Source: Streptomyces sp. WMMC500 | Lineage (GTDB): Bacteria; Actinomycetota; Actinomycetes; Streptomycetales; Streptomycetaceae | DNA length: 64,000 bases | NCBI RefSeq assembly: GCF_027497195.1 | Contig: NZ_CP114905.1 | Location: 6,025,001-6,089,000 of the forward strand | Direction of reading: 5' to 3' | Shown: one piece after another, positions 17,409 to 24,992 of the stretch | Layout: every line of letters starts with the position of its first letter | Position numbering within the stretch: the stretch's first letter is position 1 | Program-made: the position numbers and the translations under genes | The notes under the pieces: generated by a model | The model's input: the letters and a program-made list of their open reading frames with translations, nothing else | What the model was told of the DNA's origin: nothing | Database searches by the model: none

Positions 17409-18709
17409 TCCTGCAGCACGTTCTCGTCGTACTCGGCCTGGAGCGACTCCAGCACGTCGGCGGGCTCCGCGCTGCCGGTGAGGAGCTTCTGCGTCTCGGA
17501 CGTCATCGAGTCGTAGAAGCCGTTGGCGGGCCAGTCGGGGTAGTAGGCGAGGCCGTCGGCGCCGGCGAGCGCCGTGTAGTCCTCGATGAGGGCCTTCGAC
17601 TTCGGGTCGGTGATCGCGGCGGCGTCGGCCGCGACCGGGACGCCGCCGTTGTCGCCCAGGATGTTCTGGATGCCCTTCTTCATCGTGATGTCGATGAAGT
17701 CGTACGCGAGCTCCTTGTTCTCGGCGCCCTCCGGGACCACCCACAGGTTGCCGCCGGAGCCGAGGGTCAGGTCGCTCTCGGGCCACAGGAAGGTGTCCCA
17801 GTCGAACTTCTGCACCTCCGCCTGGAAGCGGCCGAACCACCAACTGCCGGAGAACAGCATCGGGTGCTTGCCCTGGATGAAGGAGACGCCGGCGTCCTCG
17901 GCCTTGGTGCCCGAGGAGTTCTCGGCGATGTAGCCCTTGTCGACCCAGTCGGCGAAGGTCTCGGCGGCGTAGGTCCAGGCGGCGTCGGAGAAGTCGGTCT
18001 CGCCGCCCATCTGGAAGGAGTCGACCCACGCCTTGTCGGCCCGGCTGAGGGCGAGCTGGTAGAGGTACTGCTGCGCCACGTACTCGGCGCCGGCGTTGGC
18101 GAACGGGGTGATCCCGGCGTCCGCGAACGTCGCGAGCGCGTCCTCCAGCTCCGCGAACGTGGTCGGGACCTCGACGCCGTGCTCCTCGAAGAGGTCCTTG
18201 TTGTAGTAGACCATCGTGAACTCGGCGTAGTTGGGGATGCCGTACCAGGCGCCGGAGCCCATGACGCCGCTCTCGTCGTACTGGCTGGTGGTCGCGACGG
18301 TCGGCGGGATGGCGTCGGCCCAGCCGCGCTTCTCCGCCTCCTCGCTGAGATCGGTGAGGAGCCCCTGCCGGGAGAGCTGGCCGGTGGTGGCGTTGCCCTT
18401 GTTGTACTCCAGGAGGTCGGGTGCCTCGTCGGAGTTGAGCACCTGCGGGGCGGTCTTCTGGATCTGCTCGAAGCCCTTCTCCTCGAACTCGACCTTCACC
18501 CCCGGGTGGCTCTTCTCGAACTCCTCGATGGCCTCGGCCCAGGCCTTGCCCATGGCGCTTTCGGGATTCTCGTAGTGCCAGAGCCGCAGGGTCTTGCCGT
18601 CACCCGACCCGCCGTCGCCGGAGTCGCCGCACGCCGCGAGCGTGCTCAGCGACAGGGCTCCCGCCAGGGCGGCGGCCAGCAGGCGCGCCCTTCTCCGTGC
18701 CTTCAACAT
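17405..18709 (-). CDS. Extracellular sugar-binding lipoprotein
   Basis: Captures the sugar for the importer, 434 residues. ATG 18709 follows GGAGG by six bases; a longer open frame upstream runs through the operators and is rejected. The leader RRRARLLAAALAGALSLSTL ends in lipobox LAAC. Mature features of group-1 binding proteins include TLRLWHYENPESAMGKAWAE, EFTMVYYNKDLFEEHGV and a hinge-spanning C-lobe. First gene of the importer operon and directly downstream of two operator palindromes. Confidence 0.93.
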   Translation of the reverse strand: MLKARRRARLLAAALAGALSLSTLAACGDSGDGGSGDGKTLRLWHYENPESAMGKAWAEAIEEFEKSHPGVKVEFEEKGFEQIQKTAPQVLNSDEAPDLLEYNKGNATTGQLSRQGLLTDLSEEAEKRGWADAIPPTVATTSQYDESGVMGSGAWYGIPNYAEFTMVYYNKDLFEEHGVEVPTTFAELEDALATFADAGITPFANAGAEYVAQQYLYQLALSRADKAWVDSFQMGGETDFSDAAWTYAAETFADWVDKGYIAENSSGTKAEDAGVSFIQGKHPMLFSGSWWFGRFQAEVQKFDWDTFLWPESDLTLGSGGNLWVVPEGAENKELAYDFIDITMKKGIQNILGDNGGVPVAADAAAITDPKSKALIEDYTALAGADGLAYYPDWPANGFYDSMTSETQKLLTGSAEPADVLESLQAEYDENVLQE

Positions 18710-18740
18710 CCACTGCCTCCGGGAGAGTCGTCCTCGCCTC

Positions 18741-18779
18741 GTCGAACCGTTTCGATGAGAGGTGTCGAAGCGCTTCGAC
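18741..18779. promoter_or_regulatory. Tandem LacI operators upstream of the importer operon
   Basis: GTCGAACCGTTTCGAT (18741-18756) and the perfect 16-base palindrome GTCGAAGCGCTTCGAC (18764-18779) are centred 23 bases apart, 32-70 bases before the binding-protein start. Two-turn spacing on one face of the helix suits cooperative LacI binding over the promoter. Confidence 0.75.
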
Positions 18780-18952
18780 GGAGGAACGTAGGGAGGGCCC
18801 GCCGGTATGTCAATGGCGTTGACAAAAGGCGTCGAGAAAGGGGACGGGCGCCCGCCGGCACCCGTCCCCTGCTGCGGTGGCGGCGGTACGCCGCGCGCCG
18901 CCCACGGCAGCCCGCCGCCTTTGGCGGTACGCCGCCTGCGGCAGAACACCCC

Positions 18953-20209
18953 CTACGGCAGTGCGCCCCCGAAGGCCACGCACGCCGGGCTCGGCGCGGC
19001 GGTGGTGGCGCCCGTGCGGCGCAGGGCGCCGGAGCGGGTGACGCGGAACGACACCACGTCGTCGCTGTTCTGGTTCGCCACCAGCAGCACGTCGCCGCCC
19101 GGGGCGAGCGCGAAGTGCCGCGGCCACGCGCCGCCGGTCGAGGTGGTCTCGCGCAGGTCCAACCGGCCGTCGGCGCCGACGGCGAACCGGGCGATGCTGT
19201 CGTGCCCCCGGTTGGACACGTACACCGTCCTGCCGTCCGGGTGCACGGCGACCTCCGCGCAGTAGCTCTCGCCGGTGAAGCCGCGCGGCAGCGTGCCGAG
19301 GGTCTGCAGCCAGCGGAACGTGCCGCGTTCCGCGTCGTACGTGAAGGCCGTCACCGACGACGTCAGCTCGTTCACCACGTAGACGAACCGCCCGCCCGGG
19401 TGGAACGCCAGGTGGCGGGTGCCCGAGCCGGAGGCGACCTGCATGAAGGGCAGCGGGTTCGGCGTCAGCTTGCCGGCCGCGGCGTCCAGCCGCCACGCCC
19501 AGACGCGGTCGGTGCCCAGGTCGGCGCCGAAGACGTGGCCGTACGCCGGGTCGAAGACGACCTGGTGCGGGTGCGGCCCGGTCTGGCGGTCCGGGTCGGG
19601 GCCGGTGCCCGTGACGGTGACCGTGTCCGAGACGGGTGCGGGGGTGCCGTCCGCGCGGAGCGGGACGACGGCGAAGGTGCCGCCGCCGTAGTTCGCGACG
19701 ACCAGGTGGTCGCCGCGCTCGTCGAGCGCGCCGTGCGCGGGGACGCCGGGCACGGGCTGGTCGCCGGTGCGGGTCAGCTCGCCGGTGGCGGCGTCGATGG
19801 CGTACGAGACGACGCCGCCGCCCTTCTGCCCGTTCCAGGTGCTCACCTCGCAGACGGCGTACAGCACGGGCAGCCGCGGATGCACCGCCAGCCACGAGGG
19901 GTTGGGGACGCCGGGCACCTCCTGGACGGGGGTGAGGCGCCCGTCGCCGGCCATGCGGAACACGGCGAGTCCGGCGGGCGCGCCGGGGCCGCCGGCGTAG
20001 CCGCCGACGTAGACGGCACGGGGTCCGCGGGCAGCCGCCGCGGCGGCGGCGGGCGCCGCGGGTGCGGCCGACGCGGGCGAGGCGGAGCCCAGCGCGGGCA
20101 CGACGCCGGCCAGCGCCGCGGCGCCGAAGACCGGCAGCATCTGGCGCCGGCTCGGTCCCGCGGGGTTCTCGGGGGCGGCGTCGGAGTCGGGATCGGGGGC
20201 GGCGTGCAA
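18953..20209 (-). CDS. Tat-exported lactonase-family seven-bladed beta-propeller protein
   Basis: Member of the YbhE/6-phosphogluconolactonase-like lactonase family (Pfam Lactonase), 418 residues. TTG 20209 is preceded by AAAGGAG. A twin-arginine leader (SRRQMLPVFGAAALA, followed by an Ala-rich cleavage region) directs export, so the substrate is probably an extracellular lactone or carboxymuconate-like compound rather than the pentose-phosphate intermediate. Propeller repeats are visible as recurring NPSWLAVHP, GPHPHQVVFDP, GTRHLAFHPGGRFVYVVNE, EVAVHPDGRTVYVSNRG and PRHFALAPGGDVLLVANQ. It sits alone between the importer operon and an FAD oxidase gene. Confidence 0.88.
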   Translation of the reverse strand: MHAAPDPDSDAAPENPAGPSRRQMLPVFGAAALAGVVPALGSASPASAAPAAPAAAAAAARGPRAVYVGGYAGGPGAPAGLAVFRMAGDGRLTPVQEVPGVPNPSWLAVHPRLPVLYAVCEVSTWNGQKGGGVVSYAIDAATGELTRTGDQPVPGVPAHGALDERGDHLVVANYGGGTFAVVPLRADGTPAPVSDTVTVTGTGPDPDRQTGPHPHQVVFDPAYGHVFGADLGTDRVWAWRLDAAAGKLTPNPLPFMQVASGSGTRHLAFHPGGRFVYVVNELTSSVTAFTYDAERGTFRWLQTLGTLPRGFTGESYCAEVAVHPDGRTVYVSNRGHDSIARFAVGADGRLDLRETTSTGGAWPRHFALAPGGDVLLVANQNSDDVVSFRVTRSGALRRTGATTAAPSPACVAFGGALP

Positions 20210-20284
20210 GGCGGTGCTCCTTTCGTGGCGGGCCGGTCACCGGTGGAGCGGAAGGGGCTCGGGGGCTGGAACGGCACGGTACGT

Positions 20285-20294
20285 GAACCGGTTC
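20285..20294. promoter_or_regulatory. Palindrome GAACCGGTTC upstream of the lactonase gene
   Basis: A perfect ten-base palindrome with central CG, flanked as GTGAACCGGTTCGAC, about 75 bases before the lactonase start. It resembles the importer operator at 18741 and could be a LacI-family site. Confidence 0.3.
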
Positions 20295-20456
20295 GACGGG
20301 CAACCGAGCCCGCTGGGCGGGCCGTTGCCGTACGGAACCGGCCGCGGCCCTCCGCCCGTACACCATCGGCTCACCGGCCCGTATCCGTCCACGGCGCGCA
20401 CCGCCCTGCCCGGGTCCCCCGGTCCCCGGGCCGGCCGGCGGAGCGCCCCGTCCGCC

Positions 20457-22094
20457 CTACTCGGGCAGGCGGACGGACTGGGCGTGGCGGAAGACGTTCC
20501 CCGGGTCGTACGCGGCCTTGACCTGCTGGAGCCGGGGGTAGGCCTGCTTGTAGTACAGGTCGTGCCAGGGCGTGTCCGAGGTGTTCCAGCGCGGGTCGCC
20601 GAGGTCGATGTCCGGGTAGTTGATGTAGCAGCCGTCGTTGACCTCGTCGGGGACCGGGACGCCGCCGGTGGCCGCGTACACGTCGCGGTACATGTTCCGG
20701 ATCCAGTCGAGCTTCGCGGCCTCCTCGGCGTCCTCGCTCCAGTACGCCTGGTACTGGAGCTTGAGGATCGAGTCCCGCTGCGGCGCCGCGGTGTCGTCCG
20801 TGCCGACGGCGTTGACCTGGGCCCCGTACGAGTCGATCGACACCAGCGCGCTGCGCTGGTCGGTCTCGGTGAGGTTCTCGTACATGGCGGATATCTGCTC
20901 GTCCGGGAACGCCTGCCGCAGGTACGCCGACTTGTAGTCGCCGCGCCCGCCCCAGCCGGAGCCGCCGAGCTGCCGGGTGGCGACCAGCCAGGGCCGCGCC
21001 TGCGGCGCGAACAGCTCGGGCATCGCCCGCATCTCGTTCGTCGACAGCGTCGTCGGCTGCGCCTCGCCCATGTGGCCGCCGATCTCGGCGAGGAAGTCGT
21101 CCAGCTTGCGCGCCGCGTCCGGCTGGGTGGCGTCGATCTGGGTGGTCATCGAGATCGAGCCGCTGGCCTTCGTGCTGCACACGAGCATGCTGAACATGCC
21201 GGCGTACGGATTGCCGGGGGCGCTGTACTCCTCGTAGAACGCGCTGTAGTTGCGCAGCAGCGTGCGGAAGCGGTCCTCGGTGATGGTGCTCCAGGACCAC
21301 GACTGCTGGTGCACGTACACCTCGCCGGGCGGCTGCGGCAACTGCTTCTCCGGCGCCATCCCCTCGGTGCCGGGGGCGCGCAGGAAGTAGCGGGTGACGA
21401 TGCCGAAGTTGCCGCCGCCACCGCCGGTGTGGGCCCACCACAAGTCGCGGTGCGGGTCGTTCTCGGCGCGGGTGGCCACGATGGCGCGGGCCTTGCCGGC
21501 GGCGTCCACGACGACGACCTCGACGGCGTAGATGTAGTCGCACGTCAGCCCGAACTGCCGGGACAGCAGCCCGAAACCGCCGCCCTGGATATGGCCGCCG
21601 GCGCCGACGGAGGAGCAGGAGCCGCCGGGGATCGTCACGCCCCAGACGCGATAGAGCTCCATATAGACCTCCATCAGCGTGCAGCCCGGCTCGATGACGA
21701 AAGCGCGCCGCTTCTGGTCGTACGAGACGTTGTTCATCGCCGACAGGTCGATGATGACCTGGGTGTCGGAGTGGTAGACGAACGCCTCGTAGCAGTGGCC
21801 GCCGCTGCGTACGGCGACGCGCTTTCCGGCACGTACGGCCTCCTCCACCGCGGCCACCACCTGCTCGGTGGTGGTCGCCACCCGCACCGCCTCGGGGCGG
21901 GCGCGCCAGCGGCCGTTGCTGCCGGAGACGAAGTCGGGATAGCGGGCGTCGGCGGGCGTGATGGTCGAGGCGGGGACGGCGCGGGAGGCGGCTCCGGCCG
22001 AGGTCGCGGCGGCGAGCTGGCCGGTGCCGAGGGCGGCGGCACCGCCTACGGCCGCGCTCGAAAGAAGTATTTTCCGGCGTGAGACGTTGTCCAT
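20457..22094 (-). CDS. Tat-exported FAD-linked oxidoreductase, berberine-bridge-enzyme-like
   Basis: Secreted flavin oxidase of the BBE/VAO superfamily, 545 residues from ATG 22094 (GGGAG upstream); an ATG 57 bases earlier is in frame but would hide the leader. The leader SRRKILLSSAAVGGAAAL is twin-arginine. The FAD domain (about 60-240) has RSGGHCYEAF, whose His is the usual 8-alpha-histidyl link, and PGGSCSSVGAGGHIQGGGFG, whose Cys matches the 6-S-cysteinyl link, so FAD is probably bound bicovalently. The C-terminal BBE motif region is complete (CYINYPDIDL). Substrates of relatives are oligosaccharides or aromatic natural products; I cannot tell which here. Confidence 0.9.
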   Translation of the reverse strand: MDNVSRRKILLSSAAVGGAAALGTGQLAAATSAGAASRAVPASTITPADARYPDFVSGSNGRWRARPEAVRVATTTEQVVAAVEEAVRAGKRVAVRSGGHCYEAFVYHSDTQVIIDLSAMNNVSYDQKRRAFVIEPGCTLMEVYMELYRVWGVTIPGGSCSSVGAGGHIQGGGFGLLSRQFGLTCDYIYAVEVVVVDAAGKARAIVATRAENDPHRDLWWAHTGGGGGNFGIVTRYFLRAPGTEGMAPEKQLPQPPGEVYVHQQSWSWSTITEDRFRTLLRNYSAFYEEYSAPGNPYAGMFSMLVCSTKASGSISMTTQIDATQPDAARKLDDFLAEIGGHMGEAQPTTLSTNEMRAMPELFAPQARPWLVATRQLGGSGWGGRGDYKSAYLRQAFPDEQISAMYENLTETDQRSALVSIDSYGAQVNAVGTDDTAAPQRDSILKLQYQAYWSEDAEEAAKLDWIRNMYRDVYAATGGVPVPDEVNDGCYINYPDIDLGDPRWNTSDTPWHDLYYKQAYPRLQQVKAAYDPGNVFRHAQSVRLPE

Positions 22095-22586
22095 GAGAAA
22101 CTCCCGGCGGCGCAGAGGGAAATGGGCAGCACAAATTCCGGCGGCACGCACGTGCGTAGGCAGAAGAATTTCGTCGGGGGCGGCGCTCGATGCGGGAAGA
22201 TGTTAATCCGGGGTGGCCGGGACGTAAACGCCGGTTTGGGAATGGCGGTATCCGGTTCCCTGATACTCGGGGGGAGTCGGGGCGCTGCCGTGGGGCGTTG
22301 CACGGAGCGCAGCCGGCGGAATGCGGCGGTCTGCTCGGTGGGGCCGTACGAGACGCCCTGCCGGCCGCCCCGAGGGCCTGCTCGACCCGGGACCGAGGCC
22401 CTACGACCGAACCGGCCGGACCGCGGTGGGCCGTCACCCCTGGGCCGGCAGTATGGTCCACCGCGTCCGCTGCGGCGACCCGCCGTCTCTCCGGTGGCGC
22501 GGGAACGGTCAGCGCATGGCGCAGAAGAGGATGCTCGGACAGTTTGCGGCAAAGGCCTAGAAGGAGATGTTCAGTCGCGTGACAGC
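22095..22586. other. Intergenic region upstream of the FAD oxidase
   Basis: About 490 bases without a gene I can support; open frames are Arg/Pro/Gly-rich. It holds the oxidase promoter, and the 12-base palindrome ACGCACGTGCGT at 22146-22157, about 52 bases before the start codon, is a possible operator. From about 22510 rightward the composition becomes less GC-rich. Confidence 0.5.
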
Positions 22587-22594
22587 ATGGCTGT
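22576..22594. repeat. Perfect hairpin enclosing an ATG
   Basis: GTGACAGC and GCTGTCAC form an eight-base stem with ATG as a three-base loop. In RNA it would hide the start codon of the small frame at 22587; in DNA it could be an operator. Confidence 0.6.
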
Positions 22595-22826
22595 CACTGA
22601 CCAGCGCTTGGCGAGGGAATCCCCGTTTAACGCGACCTCTTCGGGCGGGGAGGCGGAGTCGGAGAACGCCGCTGTGCCGGCTGATTGGTGGAGTGTTGTT
22701 GACCCTCAGGAGACCTTTCCGGGGCGCTCCCGGTCGGCCCTGAGCGGCCTGGCAAAAAATCTCCGGCGGTACCACGAATATTCGGCAGCGGCCACTGACG
22801 TTTTCTCAGCGAGTTGGTTTTCGTGA
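22587..22826 (+). CDS. Hypothetical small acidic protein near the IS element
   Basis: A 79-residue frame beginning MAVTDQRLARESPFNATSS and ending SAAATDVFSASWFS. No family is recognised. In its favour are protein-like composition, an amphipathic C-terminal helix and an AAGGAG stretch upstream (22560-22565), though the spacing of about 21 bases is too long for a normal ribosome site. Codons include many T/A third positions (GTT, TTT, AAA, AAT), unlike neighbouring genes, suggesting foreign or decaying DNA. The start ATG is the loop of a perfect hairpin (22576-22594). It may be the remnant of a longer gene. Confidence 0.3.
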   Translation: MAVTDQRLARESPFNATSSGGEAESENAAVPADWWSVVDPQETFPGRSRSALSGLAKNLRRYHEYSAAATDVFSASWFS

Positions 22827-22890
22827 AGCGGGTTGATGTGGGGTGCGCCCTTGGGTCAGGCCGGACAGTGGTGCCCCCGAGTGCAGACGG

Positions 22891-22954
22891 ACGTGAAGCC
22901 CCTGGTAGGACGGTTCTCACCACAAGATCGTCCACGTCACCAGAGGCTTCACGT
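22891..22954 (+). repeat. Large hairpin immediately upstream of the transposase start
   Basis: Arms 22891-22906 and 22939-22954 pair over 16 bases with one mismatch, and an inner GGACG/CGTCC stem (22908-22912, 22929-22933) extends the fold. Its last base is the first base of the TTG start, so a transcript entering from outside would have its start region sequestered, a known way of limiting transposase expression. Confidence 0.65.
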
Positions 22955-23760
22955 TGGTCCCCTATGCTGCCATGCTCGACGTCCCGCGCCACGTGGTCGA
23001 GTACACCGCCCGCTTACTGGCCGCCCACCGCCGCCAGATCGGCACCCCGAAGGGCTCACGTGCACTGGGCCCGTTCCGCCAGGCCGTGTTCGTACTGCGC
23101 TGGTTCCGCGAGGCCGGCTGCGTGCACTGCCTGGCCCGCGACGCCGGCATCTCCCAGGCCACCGGCTACCGCTACCTTCACGAAGCCATCGATGTCCTGG
23201 CCGAACGCGCGCCCGACCTCCACGACGTCCTTGCCCGCTGCCGCATGCAGGGCATGAGCCATGTGGTCCTGGACGGCACCCTGATCTCCTGTGACCGGGT
23301 CGCCGGCACCACCGAGAACGGCAACGACCTGTGGTACTCCGGCAAAGCGAAACACTTCGCCGGGAACGTCCAGTTCCTCGCCGCCCCGGACGGCACCCCG
23401 CTGTGGGTCTCCGACGTCGAGCCCGGCTCGGTCCACGACCTGCGTGCCGCCCGGATCCATGCCCTGCCGGCCCTCTACCCGGCGGCCCGCGACGGCGTGC
23501 CCACCCTGGCCGACGTCGGCTACACCGGCGCCGGCATCGGCGTGCACACCCCCTTCCGCCCCCACCCCGACATCACCTCCCCGCTCGCCACCGACACCCG
23601 CGCCCACAACCGGCTCCTGCGCGGCATCCGCGCCCTGGGCGAACGCGCCGCCGCCGAACTCAAACAACGCTGGCGTGCCCTCCAGCACGTCACCCTCAGC
23701 CCAAGCCGCATCGGACACATCGCCCAGGCCGCCCTCACCCTCAACAACACATGGAAATGA
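22954..23760 (+). CDS. IS5-family DDE transposase
   Basis: Cut-and-paste transposase, 268 residues from TTG 22954 (ATG at 22972 is an alternative). The N-terminal helix-turn-helix (about 30-80: FREAGCVHCLARDAGISQAT) precedes the DDE domain. Catalytic residues are likely Asp107 in VVLDGT, Asp187 in LADVGYTG and Glu230 in LGERAAAELKQRWRAL. The reading frame is intact, so the element may be active. No second frame is present. Confidence 0.9.
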   Translation: MVPYAAMLDVPRHVVEYTARLLAAHRRQIGTPKGSRALGPFRQAVFVLRWFREAGCVHCLARDAGISQATGYRYLHEAIDVLAERAPDLHDVLARCRMQGMSHVVLDGTLISCDRVAGTTENGNDLWYSGKAKHFAGNVQFLAAPDGTPLWVSDVEPGSVHDLRAARIHALPALYPAARDGVPTLADVGYTGAGIGVHTPFRPHPDITSPLATDTRAHNRLLRGIRALGERAAAELKQRWRALQHVTLSPSRIGHIAQAALTLNNTWK

Positions 23761-23777
23761 ATGACGTTGAGAAACCG

Positions 23778-24353
23778 TCACTGTGTACTGTTGCCAGAGT
23801 AGTGCGGCGGCGGCGAATATGGAGGAACAGCAGGTGATGTCGGATATACAGGAAGCTGGACCTGGAGCTGACTGAGTCGATCCGGTGGGTTTACCCTGAG
23901 CGCGAGCTGCGTCTGTTGTATCCTGCCCCATTTTGCTTCGTGGTCATAGCTTGATTGCCAAGTGTCAGCATTGCGACGCAGTTCGCCCAGCCTACGCAGG
24001 TCAGCGTCAGCACTTGCGTGGTGCCCTACGCTGTCTACATCTGCAAACCATTCATTCTCGAGCCGTAGCCAGTTTTCCGCCTCCCGATACAGCTAATGCC
24101 CTCGAGTCTGACGCTGACCCTGATCCATTTTTTCATTCAGGGCCTGATCGTGGCTCTTATGCAATTTATCGAACTTGCGCTCAAGTTCAGCCCGACGCTT
24201 CTGAAGATCTGCCAATCGCATGCTGACCGTCTGCGGTAGCAGTCGCTCCCACTCGGACGGACCCGGCCCTGTCGGGCTCCCTTGTCGTGGCTGCCCATCG
24301 CCGCCCGGGCGCGGATTACCCCAAGTGGGCTCTGGTTTCCTTGGATCGACCAT
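23778..24353 (-). pseudogene. Coiled-coil hypothetical protein interrupted by an in-frame TAG
   Basis: From ATG 24353 (GAGG eight bases upstream) an 86-residue frame, MVDPRKPEPTWGN through ERLLPQTVSMRLADLQKRRA to RQTRGH, stops at TAG 24093-24095. The same frame then continues for about 105 codons with convincing helical sequence (LYREAENWLRLENEWFADVD, LRRLGELRRNADTW) to a TGA at 23778, exactly at the probable right end of the IS element. The simplest reading is one gene of 192 or more codons, nonsense-mutated and possibly truncated by the insertion. Alternatively the 86-residue product alone is functional. Codons are much less GC-biased than in the surrounding genome. No family recognised. 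Confidence 0.5.
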
Positions 24354-24375
24354 TATGTCTACCTCGCCGGTCCCT

Positions 24376-24595
24376 TCACGATTTACCCGTCTCCTTTCTC
24401 GGCGTGTCGATGAGCCGCCTCGGCTGTGTGGCACGGATCGGTCTCCTCGCGCACTCGGCGAGTAGCTGGGAGCCGTTGAGGCGATGACGGTGTCGGAGTC
24501 GCCGTAGCCCCTGGACGGCGTCAGCCAGTGCCGAGGCAAGAGCGCAGTTCCCTGGCAATCTTCAGGGCCTCGTTCCGGGCCGGCTTCTCAGCCAT
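24376..24595 (-). pseudogene. Probable frameshifted small gene remnant
   Basis: ATG 24595 opens MAEKPARNEALKIARELR, then stops within a few codons; a shifted frame continues with ASALADAVQGLRRLRHRHRL to a stop at 24376. The two parts read like one short helical, basic protein after a one- or two-base indel. It lies directly upstream of the interrupted gene and shares its composition, so both may come from one decayed module. Confidence 0.3.
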
Positions 24596-24992
24596 CTGTG
24601 ACGCATCGTGTCGGGTAATCTCATGCGCAGCAGCTTCTGCCGGAGACGCGGGGCCGGCGCGTGCTCAGGCGCCGCTTTGAATCAGACGGTCGTGGACTCC
24701 CACCATCTGATTCACTTGCGGTGCCAGGCATCGCGCCTCACCGGTTCCTTCCACATCACCATCCGCTGCAGTGAGAAAGCCGCTCCACAGGAGTCGAGAC
24801 GCCGTTCAGCAGCGGGATGGCGCTCAGCCGTCAGGTGAACATGGCACAGTCCACACGTGATAACGCATCAGCCGCCCGTCTGGTTCAATACCGCTGCCGT
24901 GTGCTTGTGGTCACGCAGACACGTCCCCACTTTGCCGGGTTCCGATCGCGTTCAGGCCGTTACCTGGAGGGAGGGAGTCCCGACGAGTTGAC
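24596..24992. other. Gene-poor region with atypical composition
   Basis: About 400 bases with relatively high AT content and no gene, RNA or repeat I can support. It appears continuous with the decayed segment to its left and ends at the stop of the MFS gene, which returns to normal GC-rich codon use. Confidence 0.5.

Larger units (their letters stand above)
22891..23779 (+). mobile_element. IS5-like insertion element, about 0.87-0.89 kb
   Basis: Carries one DDE transposase gene (22954-23760). Ends are not resolved with confidence: GACGGTTCTCA near 22909 and, inverted, GACGGTTTCTCA ending at 23779 are a possible imperfect terminal repeat pair, which would give about 870 bases, normal for this family. 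No clear target duplication is seen. Genes on both sides are of unusual composition and partly broken. Confidence 0.6.

Noticed and set aside
18953..22094. Lactonase plus FAD oxidase considered as part of an antibiotic cluster
   Set aside because: No polyketide, peptide, terpene or other core biosynthetic gene is nearby.
22122..22586. Longer version of the small plus-strand gene starting upstream
   Set aside because: The added residues are Arg/Gly/Pro-rich and overlap the oxidase promoter; composition shifts only near 22.5 kb.
24881..24900. GGTTCAATACC resembling a tRNA T-arm
   Set aside because: No acceptor, D or anticodon stems can be drawn around it.
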